Assembly (NCBI RefSeq): GCF_963667135.1
Contig: NZ_OY762974.1
Location: forward strand, 186,001-250,000
Source: an uncultured Macellibacteroides sp.
GTDB lineage: Bacteria; Bacteroidota; Bacteroidia; Bacteroidales; Tannerellaceae
Direction: 5' to 3'
Length of the DNA: 64,000 nucleotides
Numbering within the stretch: position 1 is the stretch's first letter; every line of letters begins with the position of its first letter. Shown piece after piece: positions 9,572-18,149 of the stretch. The notes beneath the pieces were generated by a model that was not told where the DNA came from, searched no databases, and was given only the letters and a program-made list of their open reading frames with translations. A program made the position numbers and the translations under genes.

Positions 9572-10726
9572 TTATTTGAATTTTATAATCCTTAGTACCA
9601 GATTATCATCTTCTCTAAGTGTCTTTATAACCTTTTCAACTTTCCCTTCCAATTTTTTTCTTTTATAAGCATTTATTATTGAGGGAGCCTGAACCAGTTG
9701 TGCTGTCATGTTTTTTGCTATGGCAGGAGATGAGTTGTAATTCAATGACCCCCTTTCAGATTCACTATCTGAAATATCTTCTTTATATATTTTTCCCGTT
9801 TTAAATTCATATATCCAAGCCGGAAATTTTCCGCCCTTCGAATTAAAATCTAACACAACCGCACCAATAATCATAAATTTATCGGTTGTTAGAAGGGTTG
9901 TCCATACTTTCCTTGGCTCTGATGCATGAACCGATGGTTTTCTGACTAATACAGGTGTTTTCTTCTTGTTTTGGGTTAGTATATATAATGTGTCAGATGA
10001 TATATCCGCAATCATAAAATCATGACCGTAATATATATTTGAAGGAAAATACATTTGAATTGCTCTCTCGTTTTTCCCTTCTTTTTGAAGAATACGGGAT
10101 GAATATCTTTTAGGAAAATGGAAGTTCAAAAGGGAAATCAGACTCCCATCTTTCTTAGACATAAGACGGTAAGGCTTTTTTTTAGTCTTGTGTTCAAATC
10201 CACTATCTATAATTACATCGTCATACAAAAGAAGTGATTCATTATCATAATTATATACCACCGATTCATTCTGAAGTGTATTTATCTTCAATGTTCGTTT
10301 GTATTTTCCACTCAGCGAATAAACCTGAATGGATTGATTGCACACAAATATTTCCTCATTTATTTCATCAAAAATTGCATATCTAATCCATGGATACTCT
10401 TGACCGCTTTGTCCCTTATGGTTGAAATGAGCATATATTTTCCCGTTGCGATTGAAAACAAATATATCACCTTGTACATATTCATATATGAGAATATATT
10501 TATCGGTAACAGATGAAAGGACAGCCCTCTCGCTCAATAAAACATCGCTGGTCGTTTCAAGAGGAATATATTCCGTATCAGCAATATCCTGGAGGCTTAT
10601 ATCTTTTGTGGGATAGTTTTTTGAAAAGTCGATGACCGGCAAGTTGACAGTTTTTGATTGGGAACTCATTACCTGACTTCCCATTAAAAAAAATAATGTC
10701 TGTAAGACGAGGTTATTTATCTTCAT
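9572..10726 (-). CDS. 6-bladed beta-propeller exported protein (type A, copy A3)
   Basis: This is the third 384-residue type A paralogue, with signal peptide MKINNLVLQTLFFLMGSQVM and no lipobox. Its first third (SERAVLSSVTDKYILIYEYV) is the A1 version. Its middle (NESLLLYDDVIIDSGFEHK and FHFPKRYSSRILQKEGKN) is unique. Its last third (VVLDFNSKGGKFPAWIYEF) is the A2 version. This block pattern is the signature of gene conversion or recombination between tandem copies. The protein should be exported and soluble. It is downstream of the esterase gene and a relic of B and C ends. Confidence 0.8.
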   Translation of the reverse strand: MKINNLVLQTLFFLMGSQVMSSQSKTVNLPVIDFSKNYPTKDISLQDIADTEYIPLETTSDVLLSERAVLSSVTDKYILIYEYVQGDIFVFNRNGKIYAHFNHKGQSGQEYPWIRYAIFDEINEEIFVCNQSIQVYSLSGKYKRTLKINTLQNESVVYNYDNESLLLYDDVIIDSGFEHKTKKKPYRLMSKKDGSLISLLNFHFPKRYSSRILQKEGKNERAIQMYFPSNIYYGHDFMIADISSDTLYILTQNKKKTPVLVRKPSVHASEPRKVWTTLLTTDKFMIIGAVVLDFNSKGGKFPAWIYEFKTGKIYKEDISDSESERGSLNYNSSPAIAKNMTAQLVQAPSIINAYKRKKLEGKVEKVIKTLREDDNLVLRIIKFK

Positions 10727-10770
10727 AATTTATCTTGTTTACGATGCAATGTAATAAATGTAGTATAACT

Positions 10771-10870
10771 CCTTGAAATTAAAGCGATGAAGACTTTTAT
10801 TAAATGGAGCTTTCTCATTTTATTAACAATTATCTTTTAGCAATGATAAGTATCGGGTCGTCATCAATTT
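10771..10870 (-). pseudogene. Relic junction of type B 3' end and type C 5' end
   Basis: This stretch closely matches 8178-8277, where B ends and C begins. Read on the minus strand it gives the B tail (IDDDPILIIAKR, stop) followed by the C start (MRKLHLIKVFIALISR) and then leaves homology. The esterase gene ends immediately upstream at 10871, so a B/C pair was lost when the esterase came to lie here. Confidence 0.6.
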
Positions 10871-12145
10871 TTATTTCTCATACTTTTCAAACTCTTTAAA
10901 TAAATATTCATCTCTAGTATAATATATTCCATCAAACATGTACAACCACTTTCCTTTCTTCTTCTTGATAATAGATGATTCAAATTCTTTATCTCGGTAA
11001 CCATCTTCAAAGCGCAAACGCTCAAAATCTATGAATGCAAATGAAGCATTTTTTGTTTCTTTAGCAATTGAAGACTCAAGAAGTCCTTCATTATCTTTAT
11101 TATTCCGATAATTAAAGGACGTGAATGCAAGTGAGTAAAATTTATCACCAAGTTTATTATATACTCCTTCTGCAGCACATTGATGAATAAAATACATCAA
11201 TGAATCTGAAGGAAAAATAGTTTGCGAAATATCTTTTACTGCATGATAATTTGCTGTCCAAACTGTAAATTTTTCGTTTGTATAATGCTCTGTGATCCAA
11301 AGAATATTTTCAGCCATCTGAGTATCTCTATTTCTAAATGGCAAAGTTGTTTTCTCTGTATTACAAAATATATCAACTTCATCTTCAAACAATTTATTAA
11401 CCGAATAATTTGTATTGACATTTCTTATCCACTGAAGAATGGCTGATAAGTCATTATTTTTGCCTTCTTTATAAATTAGATACCTTGTAAAATTAGAAAT
11501 AGAATCTATCATTCTTCCTAACTCAACCTGCTCACTAACTGAAGGAAAGTGATTTGAATCTAGTTTCTCTATGTTAATAAATTTTCGGTTATAATAATTT
11601 TTTAATTTATTCCAATCAATTAAAAAATTATATTTTTCAATATATTTATTTAATATTATTTTTGCGGCATCGACATCGTAAAATCCACCATAGACATCGA
11701 TGCCCCATACTTTTAAATTTTTATTACTAAAATACTGAATTCCTTGAAAAACTTCTTGACCTTTCATATCATATGTCCAATCTCTTGTCATTGAATTAAA
11801 TTTCTTATTTGAAAGTACGTAGCATGATAAAAAAGGATATCCTTCAAATGCAACAGATCTAAAACCTTTATCAAAAAGATATGAAAGCATTTGAATTTTT
11901 ACATTAGTAGAAATACTATCACCGTGTCCAGCTTCACCTAACATTATTACTGAACGGTCTTTTGCGATTTTATCTAAGAAATACAAATCATTACTACCTT
12001 GTAAGATAACAGCATTCTTAGCAATATTATCCTCTATGGATAGGCTATCCTGCCATGAAATATTTATTTCTTTACCTTGTGGAGAAATAATACAAGAATC
12101 AAACGCTAAAAAAAACAGGCCAAAAACTAATAACTTATAAAACAT
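10871..12145 (-). CDS. Erythromycin esterase family lipoprotein
   Basis: This 424-residue protein has a lipobox (LAFDSC, Cys18), so it is expected to be membrane-anchored outside the cytoplasm. The motif VIMLGEAGHGDS (Glu71, His74) and the later AFEGYPFL and TANYHAVKD blocks match the erythromycin esterase/EreA-like superfamily, which hydrolyses lactone or ester bonds. True Ere enzymes are cytoplasmic, so a lipidated member may have another substrate. It is the first gene after element P3 (ATG 43 bp past the -7 box), immediately downstream of the TPR-less regulator. This places it in the same regulon as propellers and RiPP genes. Resistance to a macrolactone or a role in peptide maturation are both speculative. 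Confidence 0.75.
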   Translation of the reverse strand: MFYKLLVFGLFFLAFDSCIISPQGKEINISWQDSLSIEDNIAKNAVILQGSNDLYFLDKIAKDRSVIMLGEAGHGDSISTNVKIQMLSYLFDKGFRSVAFEGYPFLSCYVLSNKKFNSMTRDWTYDMKGQEVFQGIQYFSNKNLKVWGIDVYGGFYDVDAAKIILNKYIEKYNFLIDWNKLKNYYNRKFINIEKLDSNHFPSVSEQVELGRMIDSISNFTRYLIYKEGKNNDLSAILQWIRNVNTNYSVNKLFEDEVDIFCNTEKTTLPFRNRDTQMAENILWITEHYTNEKFTVWTANYHAVKDISQTIFPSDSLMYFIHQCAAEGVYNKLGDKFYSLAFTSFNYRNNKDNEGLLESSIAKETKNASFAFIDFERLRFEDGYRDKEFESSIIKKKKGKWLYMFDGIYYTRDEYLFKEFEKYEK

Positions 12146-12187
12146 AACATTGTTTTTATAGATAACAAATAAATAAATTAGTTACAC

Positions 12188-12244
12188 CAAAACTAGCCAC
12201 TATATTTGATTCAATAACCATAAAGTTGTTCACTTTTTGTTCAC
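12188..12244 (-). promoter_or_regulatory. Regulon promoter element P3
   Basis: GTGAACAA repeats (minus strand) lie at 12237-12244 and 12226-12233, followed after 30 bp by TAGTTTTG at 12188-12195. The element starts exactly 15 bp after the stop codon of the regulator gene ending at 12260 and faces the esterase gene. Confidence 0.75.
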
Positions 12245-12259
12245 AAATGACATTTATAG

Positions 12260-12907
12260 CTAAATGTTTGATATAAACTTATCTAAATCAAAAGTAGAGC
12301 CATTGCATCCGTTTATTTTATTTAATAATCTTTTTCGGCACATGGAGACAGCCGACTTAGTTCGCCCGACTATTTTTGCTATGGAAGTTACTGATAATCC
12401 TGCTTTTAATAGATAACAGACATGAAGCTCTGCCTCTGAAATTTGGTCGCAACAACTTTTCAACCGTAACGAAAAGTTGTTGTATGTATTATTTAGTTCC
12501 TGTTCCAGCGTGAGCCAGTCTTCTTTAGTCATCTTTTTCCCTTTTTCCTCTTTGCTTAAATCGACTAGTTTCAAATAAATTTCAGATTGAATAAAACTCA
12601 TTTTACGTAAATCATCTTCTTTTGAAAGTTTTACGATACGGGCATTTTCAATTTCCAATAATTCAGCACGTGTTTGGATAAGTTCTCTTGATATGGTATT
12701 AAAATGTTGTTTGCTAGACGATAGCTGTTCACATAAAAGCTGTTTTTCATTTAATCTCAATAGTCGCAGTCTTTTATATCGTTGTAGTGATAATACAATA
12801 AAAATGCATGCAAACAACAACGCTATTACGAGAATTAGTATGTGATAATTAGTCCATAGACCGGGACTTAATACTTGATATATAATAGACAATTGGGTGT
12901 GATTCAT
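12260..12907 (-). CDS. Membrane-anchored HTH regulator lacking the TPR sensor domain
   Basis: This 215-residue protein has one transmembrane helix (about 22-42), a coiled coil (about 45-95) and a C-terminal helix-turn-helix with the motif LSVTSIAKIVGRTKSAVSM at about 167-185. The coiled coil and HTH match the last third of the 596-residue TPR regulator at 46407-48197. The first 20 residues resemble that protein's N-terminus, so the difference is an internal loss of the TPR domain (about 330 residues), not a simple truncation. The HTH should face the cytoplasm. Its promoter is related to that of the full-length copy, and the stop codon lies 15 bp before P3. It may be a sensor-less constitutive or dominant-negative version. 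Confidence 0.75.
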   Translation of the reverse strand: MNHTQLSIIYQVLSPGLWTNYHILILVIALLFACIFIVLSLQRYKRLRLLRLNEKQLLCEQLSSSKQHFNTISRELIQTRAELLEIENARIVKLSKEDDLRKMSFIQSEIYLKLVDLSKEEKGKKMTKEDWLTLEQELNNTYNNFSLRLKSCCDQISEAELHVCYLLKAGLSVTSIAKIVGRTKSAVSMCRKRLLNKINGCNGSTFDLDKFISNI

Positions 12908-12954
12908 TACATTAAATTTAAAGGTTCCATAAAGCTAACTAATACTAGTTGCTC

Positions 12955-12986
12955 CAAATGTATCAAATTATTTATTAATAATACAA
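12955..12986 (-). promoter_or_regulatory. Promoter of the TPR-less regulator gene
   Basis: On the minus strand TACATTTG (12955-12962) matches TAnnTTTG and a TTG lies 21 bp upstream (12984-12986). The same arrangement (TTG, 21 bp, TATATTTG) precedes the full-length paralogue at 48245-48276, so the promoters were duplicated with the genes. Confidence 0.55.
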
Positions 12987-13276
12987 TATTAATATATAAA
13001 AAGCATTAACCGCGAAGTTTTTATTGGCAAGCAAGGAAATGAAATAGGATAAATCTTTAATTATTGAGCAGATTGTACAAATTAAACTCATTAATTAGTT
13101 GCTCATACTATAGTCTATAACAATTGAAAAGTATGCCAGTTCTCATTGTTTACAAAGATAAAAAAGGAATGTAGGTGTAAACGTATAAATGTTCATCTGT
13201 ATATAATTTTATTCATCCATGTGAGGTATTATACCTTAACATAAACATTTCTCATATTCCAACATCAATCACTTTT

Positions 13277-15643
13277 TCACTCGTTTTTTACCACCTCCGC
13301 AGGGTTACTACTGGCAGCTTTAAGTACTTGCATCAACACGGTGAGCAAAATCACAATGACTACACCAACAATCACTCCACACAATAACCACCATGAGATG
13401 TTTATGCGGTAGGCATATCCTTGCAGCCAACTGCTCATAACAAGATAAGCCAGCGGAAGCGCCACAACACCGGCAGTAATAACCTGCAAGGTATATTCGC
13501 GGAAAAACATGCGGATAATGTTGCCGACTTCCGCGCCTACTACTTTGCGGATGGCTATTTCCTTGCGGCGGCGGCGGGTTGCAGCAGCTGCTACAGCATA
13601 AATACCGAACAGCGAAATCAGCAGGCAAACCGTTGCCAATACGGAAAACATTTTTAAACCAACCTGTTCCGACCAATTGAGATGATCGTATAACTCGTCT
13701 ACCTTAGTCAGACGAGCATCTGCCAAAGTAGCATCAATATCTGGAAGAATAGCAGTGATTCGCTGTATTGCCTCCAGCTCCTGGCCAGGTGCGACGCGGA
13801 TATACAAGATGTTTGAAGACTGAGAAGATGGCAGGAAAATAGTAGGCTGGATACGATTGCGAAGCGACAAGGTATGGAAATCATTTATGACTCCCGCCAC
13901 TTTGTATTCCACTATAATAGAGGTATCATCGAAGGAGGGAATACGGATTATAGAACCTTCGGGGTCGCTAAGGCCCATCACTTGGGCGGCCTCCTCATTG
14001 AGAACGATTTTTTGCTTTTCACCATTATACCACCATTCTCCCGTAAGCATTTTTAATCTGAATGTTTCGGCAAACTGGCTGTCGGTATAAATCACATTGA
14101 ATGCCGGCTTTTCGAAAGATGATTTTCCCGGCCATTCTACTTCGGTGATCATAGTATAAATATCAGCTTTGTGTCGAGGCTCAAAATTGGCTTGGGTGAT
14201 GCTCTCGACTTGAGGGATAGCTGCAAGTTCACGCTCCAGCGCTCCCTGTACTTTCCCCGAATAATCTAGAAACCCGGACAATTGAATCATTCCGCGGCTG
14301 TCGAATCCCAAATCTTTGTGATTAACAAAACGCATTTGCATCATTACGACCAATGCCGCGACAATGAATATTATGCTGACGGCTAGTTGCATGATTACAG
14401 CCACACGACGCAATGCAGGCTTCCCGGTTATTTTTCTTTCCGACTGAGGAGACGTGGACAAATGACTCAACCTCCAGAAAAAAATAGAACCTATCAAAAG
14501 GATCAACGCCATCACCGCTATTCCGCAAACAAAAAACAATTGAATCAGTTGTGGTATTTCTATCGTAATATTAAGCATCCCGGAAAATACGGGACGGGTG
14601 ATGTCGACAAAAGAACAAGCCAGGAACAATGCCAGAAGAATAGCACAAAGCAATTCAAACATCATCTGTATAACGAGTTGACCGACTGAAGCACCATGTA
14701 CCGTGCGCAGACGCAGCTCACGGATGCGTTGACGGAAAAGATCGAGATGTAGGTTCAGAAAGTTGAATAACGCGGTGAATAACAACAACATCCCGGATGC
14801 AACAAACAGTCCTATGAAATTCAACGTAAATGGTACATCAGAGTTTAATTGGTGGCGAACATCGCTTATCGGCAGCATCCGCAGCTCAATATTGGAATTT
14901 ACACCCAATCGTGAAGTAAAATCACGCAATTGTTCTGCAAATTTATCTACATCAGTGTAGGGATGCAACTTCACATACAGATTCATGAAAAACATTGTCC
15001 ACTGGGCCTCCTCAGGTAACTCAGTGAAATATTTAAGCATATTGTGATAAATAATAACGTCAAACTGCAAGTTAGTGTTTGGCGGCGGGTCTTTCACCAC
15101 AGCTGTAACGGTATAAGGTGGTAGAGAAGACCTCATTTTCGTTTGCACCTGTTGCCCGATAGCTTTTTCCACATCACCGAACAAACGTACGGCGACAGTC
15201 TCCGTAAGGATAATGTTGTTCAGGACTTGTAACGGCTGTTTTGCGTCGCCGCTAACAAATTCCTGTGGAAAAATACCGAAAAAAGTGCTGTCGGTATAAA
15301 GCGTACGCAGTCGGATGTGTGGCATTCCTTCAACACTGCAATTTTCCTGCTCAGTTATACAAACGGTAGAGGCTTCCACTGCCGGAAACTTCTCGTGTAA
15401 TTTCTTTTCCAAAATTCTCGAAACCCCTTCATTCACCTTACCCGATTGTTTCTCCTCAGCATAAATACGGTAAATATGCTCAGCATCGGGATAGAAACTG
15501 TCGTAAGAAGTTTCATAGCGCATCCAGTAAACTGCGGGGACAAAACAGGCAAGTCCGAAAGCCAACCCGAAAATACCGGTAAGCGACTGCGTTTTGTATT
15601 TCCACATATTACGAAAAGCTATTTTGAAATAATGGATTAACAT
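13277..15643 (-). CDS. MacB/FtsX-type ABC transporter permease (orphan copy)
   Basis: This 788-residue permease is almost identical to the one at 26193-28559. It has an N-terminal transmembrane helix (about 20-40), a periplasmic MacB-like core, and FtsX-type membrane helices in the middle and at the C-terminus (RRRKEIAIRKVVGAEV motif near residue 690). MacB-type systems export peptides or lipopeptides or act in mechanotransmission. Unlike its twin it has no ATPase gene next to it. The duplicated DNA stops within the first bases past the twin's ATPase stop codon, where the propeller gene at 15675 now begins. It would have to share the ATPase encoded at 28590-29264. It lies upstream of the TPR-less regulator. 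Confidence 0.85.
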   Translation of the reverse strand: MLIHYFKIAFRNMWKYKTQSLTGIFGLAFGLACFVPAVYWMRYETSYDSFYPDAEHIYRIYAEEKQSGKVNEGVSRILEKKLHEKFPAVEASTVCITEQENCSVEGMPHIRLRTLYTDSTFFGIFPQEFVSGDAKQPLQVLNNIILTETVAVRLFGDVEKAIGQQVQTKMRSSLPPYTVTAVVKDPPPNTNLQFDVIIYHNMLKYFTELPEEAQWTMFFMNLYVKLHPYTDVDKFAEQLRDFTSRLGVNSNIELRMLPISDVRHQLNSDVPFTLNFIGLFVASGMLLLFTALFNFLNLHLDLFRQRIRELRLRTVHGASVGQLVIQMMFELLCAILLALFLACSFVDITRPVFSGMLNITIEIPQLIQLFFVCGIAVMALILLIGSIFFWRLSHLSTSPQSERKITGKPALRRVAVIMQLAVSIIFIVAALVVMMQMRFVNHKDLGFDSRGMIQLSGFLDYSGKVQGALERELAAIPQVESITQANFEPRHKADIYTMITEVEWPGKSSFEKPAFNVIYTDSQFAETFRLKMLTGEWWYNGEKQKIVLNEEAAQVMGLSDPEGSIIRIPSFDDTSIIVEYKVAGVINDFHTLSLRNRIQPTIFLPSSQSSNILYIRVAPGQELEAIQRITAILPDIDATLADARLTKVDELYDHLNWSEQVGLKMFSVLATVCLLISLFGIYAVAAAATRRRRKEIAIRKVVGAEVGNIIRMFFREYTLQVITAGVVALPLAYLVMSSWLQGYAYRINISWWLLCGVIVGVVIVILLTVLMQVLKAASSNPAEVVKNE

Positions 15644-15674
15644 AATAATTATAATTTTTTCAATTGTTTAAGTT

Positions 15675-16865
15675 TTATTTCTTGTACTTTGCCAGCATGA
15701 GCACAGGATTGGATTCTTCGTTTAATGTTGAGGCAATTTCTTTCAATTTGCCCTTAAGTTCTCCATTCTCGTTGGCTTCAATAAGGTCGGGAGCCTCTAG
15801 TCTTTGCACAAATGCAATTTCATCATCATTTATCAATGTTATTTCGTATACCATATTTACCGGCTTCTTCGTTGAAAAGTCGTCATTAAGTACGGTATAT
15901 TCATAGATGGCTTTCTCTTGCCGGTCGTACATCAAATCCGTCCTGGGAAATCCGGTATCCGTTGTAAAATCATATTCCTTTTTTACAGTTTGCAAAAAGT
16001 AGTAACGATCCGTAAATACACCCGGGAAAAGGAATATTTCAGGGATCATGGATTGAATAGAGGGAGTTCTTACAATAAACGGCGTCATACTGAAATCGGG
16101 TTCTGATTTATATATGGTATCAGACGACGGATCCACCAGTAGCCAATCACCAAAGTGAGGGACTAATTCTTCATTACGAGCTCCATTAGAAATTGTCATT
16201 CCTTTTGCTGCGTCAGTTAAAGTTAAAACTGTCGTCTTCTTATCTTTAAAAGGAATCTGAATTTCCTTAATAATGCGTCCATCTTTTTTGGATACTATAA
16301 AGAATCGGTTCTTAGGTTTTAAATCAAAGTCACTTATGTAATCTAAGCAAATTAAATTATCTTTATCAAAATTGTAAACCGGATTAAAGATACCGCCTTC
16401 CTTATGCTTGAAGCTTCGTTTAAATTTTCCTAATTGGTCATAGACGAAGATTTTGTTTACATAATGATCATTTACAAATAACTCATTATTATCTTCGTCC
16501 AAAATAACCTTTAAAAGAAACGTATACTCCTCGCTACCTGGTCCTTGGCGATTGATTTTTCTCAGGCCTTTTCCTTTTTTATCAAAAAAGTATATGTTAC
16601 CATCAGAAGAACGATTTCTATTTCGAACAATTATAACATCCTTACTGATGTCTTGCACATGAGCCATCGTAACAAAGTCATCTGTTGATTCCAACGGGAT
16701 GTATTCCACATCCATAAAGTCCTGAAGAATCAGTTCCTTCTTAGGATAAGTAGCAGTTACATCAACTGTAATAAAACCATCACTTTTGGGTTTGGATTGA
16801 TTACATCCGATAAATCCTGCCACTATAAACAGGATGGTTGCTAAAATTGTAATAGATCTTTTCAT
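15675..16865 (-). CDS. 6-bladed beta-propeller lipoprotein (type E, copy E1)
   Basis: This 396-residue lipoprotein has lipobox GFIGC with Cys21. The blade region starts with LQDFMDVEYIPLESTDDFV; the motif GPGSEEYTFLLKVILDEDNNE marks blade 2. The tail is EESNPVLMLAKYKK. It is the last of four tandem type E-like genes (15675-20557), each separated by 50-65 bp, so all are probably one operon from the promoter near 20632. Homologues E2 and E4 share the same layout at moderate identity. Ligand unknown. Confidence 0.8.
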   Translation of the reverse strand: MKRSITILATILFIVAGFIGCNQSKPKSDGFITVDVTATYPKKELILQDFMDVEYIPLESTDDFVTMAHVQDISKDVIIVRNRNRSSDGNIYFFDKKGKGLRKINRQGPGSEEYTFLLKVILDEDNNELFVNDHYVNKIFVYDQLGKFKRSFKHKEGGIFNPVYNFDKDNLICLDYISDFDLKPKNRFFIVSKKDGRIIKEIQIPFKDKKTTVLTLTDAAKGMTISNGARNEELVPHFGDWLLVDPSSDTIYKSEPDFSMTPFIVRTPSIQSMIPEIFLFPGVFTDRYYFLQTVKKEYDFTTDTGFPRTDLMYDRQEKAIYEYTVLNDDFSTKKPVNMVYEITLINDDEIAFVQRLEAPDLIEANENGELKGKLKEIASTLNEESNPVLMLAKYKK

Positions 16866-16930
16866 GCGTAAATTACAGTTGTGCTTCCCAGTAAAGAGAG
16901 CTTGTTAAACCTTTAATAAATTGCACTTTA
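16860..16930. repeat. Duplicated intergenic spacer (copy 1; copy 2 at 19344-19414)
   Basis: The spacer between E1 and E2 is nearly identical to that between E3 and E4 over about 70 bp, including 'cagttgtgcttcccagtaaa'. The shared block continues into the signal-peptide codons on one side and the 3' coding end on the other. It is a probable site of homologous recombination between the tandem genes. Confidence 0.65.
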
Positions 16931-18097
16931 TTTTTTATACTTTATCAGCATGATTACAGGATTGGAATCTTCATGTAGTTTTGCGGCAATTTCTTTTAAT
17001 CTGCCTTTTAAGTTCCCATTTTCATAATCCTCAATAAGCTGGTGGACTTCTAAACTTTGCCAAGATGCAATTTCCTCATTTACAGGTATTGACTTCATAT
17101 TTACAGCTGTTTTGTCAGAATAATCATTATTAAATACAGCATATTCGTAAATAGCCTTTTCCTGCTTGTCGTACATCAAATCAGTTGCCGGAAATCCTTC
17201 ACTCGTTTTAAAGTCAAATTCTTTTTTTACCGCTTCCATGAAATAATAACGATCGGTGAGAACACTCAGAAAAAGAAATACTTCTGGATTTATGGATTGG
17301 ACAGGAGGAGTTCTTACTATAAGCGGCTTCATCGTGTGATCAGGAAAATATCGGTACACCGTATCGGACGATTGTTCTACAAGAACCCAATTCTCATAAT
17401 TTGGTATTATTGGATTATAAGTGCGAGGAGAGACACCATAAGTCATATTGTTGGACTCATCTTTTACATTCAGATCCAGTGATATCTTTTCTTTAAATGG
17501 GATTACGATCTCTTTTGTAATACTTCCATCTTTCTTAGATATAATCATAAACGGGTGCTTATCCGTTACCCAATAATTATTACAAATCAGGTTTTCATGG
17601 TCAAAATTATACATATGAGAAAAGTAGATATCATCATTCTGCTTAAGACTTCGTTTAAAATTTCCATCCAAATCATACACCAATATTTTTTTTATAAAAT
17701 GATCATTGACAAATATTTCACCGTTATCTTCATCTAGGACAATACTTTGAATATGCGTATATTCCTCACTACCTTGACCTTTTCGGTTCATGCTTTTTAT
17801 ACCTTTGCCTGTTTTTCTGTCAAAAATAAAAATATCCCCATCGGCATTATAGTAACTCATAATGACTATATCTTTACCAATAGCTTGAAGAAAACCCTGA
17901 CAAAGAAATTCGTCCGTAGTTTCCAACGGGATGTATTCCACATCCATAAAATCCTGAAGAATCAGTTCCTTCTTAGGATAAGTAGCAGTTACGTCAACCG
18001 TAATAAAACCATCACTTTTTGGTTTGGATTGATTACATCCGATAAACCCTGCCACTATAAACAGGATGGTTGCTAAAATTGTAATAGATCTTTTCAT
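16928..18097 (-). CDS. 6-bladed beta-propeller lipoprotein (type E, copy E2)
   Basis: This 389-residue lipoprotein shares its first 50 or so residues with E1 without change in the signal peptide (Cys21 lipobox) and most of the first strand (LQDFMDVEYIPLETTDEF). It then diverges, keeping KGQGSEEYTHIQSIVLDEDNGE and the tail EDSNPVIMLIKYKK. It is expected to be lipid-anchored outside the cytoplasm. It sits in the four-gene tandem, 62 bp upstream of E1. The conserved start and divergent body suggest selection for varied surface or ligand specificity, which is inference. Confidence 0.8.
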   Translation of the reverse strand: MKRSITILATILFIVAGFIGCNQSKPKSDGFITVDVTATYPKKELILQDFMDVEYIPLETTDEFLCQGFLQAIGKDIVIMSYYNADGDIFIFDRKTGKGIKSMNRKGQGSEEYTHIQSIVLDEDNGEIFVNDHFIKKILVYDLDGNFKRSLKQNDDIYFSHMYNFDHENLICNNYWVTDKHPFMIISKKDGSITKEIVIPFKEKISLDLNVKDESNNMTYGVSPRTYNPIIPNYENWVLVEQSSDTVYRYFPDHTMKPLIVRTPPVQSINPEVFLFLSVLTDRYYFMEAVKKEFDFKTSEGFPATDLMYDKQEKAIYEYAVFNNDYSDKTAVNMKSIPVNEEIASWQSLEVHQLIEDYENGNLKGRLKEIAAKLHEDSNPVIMLIKYKK

Positions 18098-18149
18098 ACA
18101 TTAGTTATAATTATAAATCCTGGTTCATATGAAACCTTCCTTAAGTTGA

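Noticed and set aside
13320..15640. Several long rightward and leftward frames inside the permease genes
   Set aside because: They are out-of-frame shadows of the conserved permease coding sequence.
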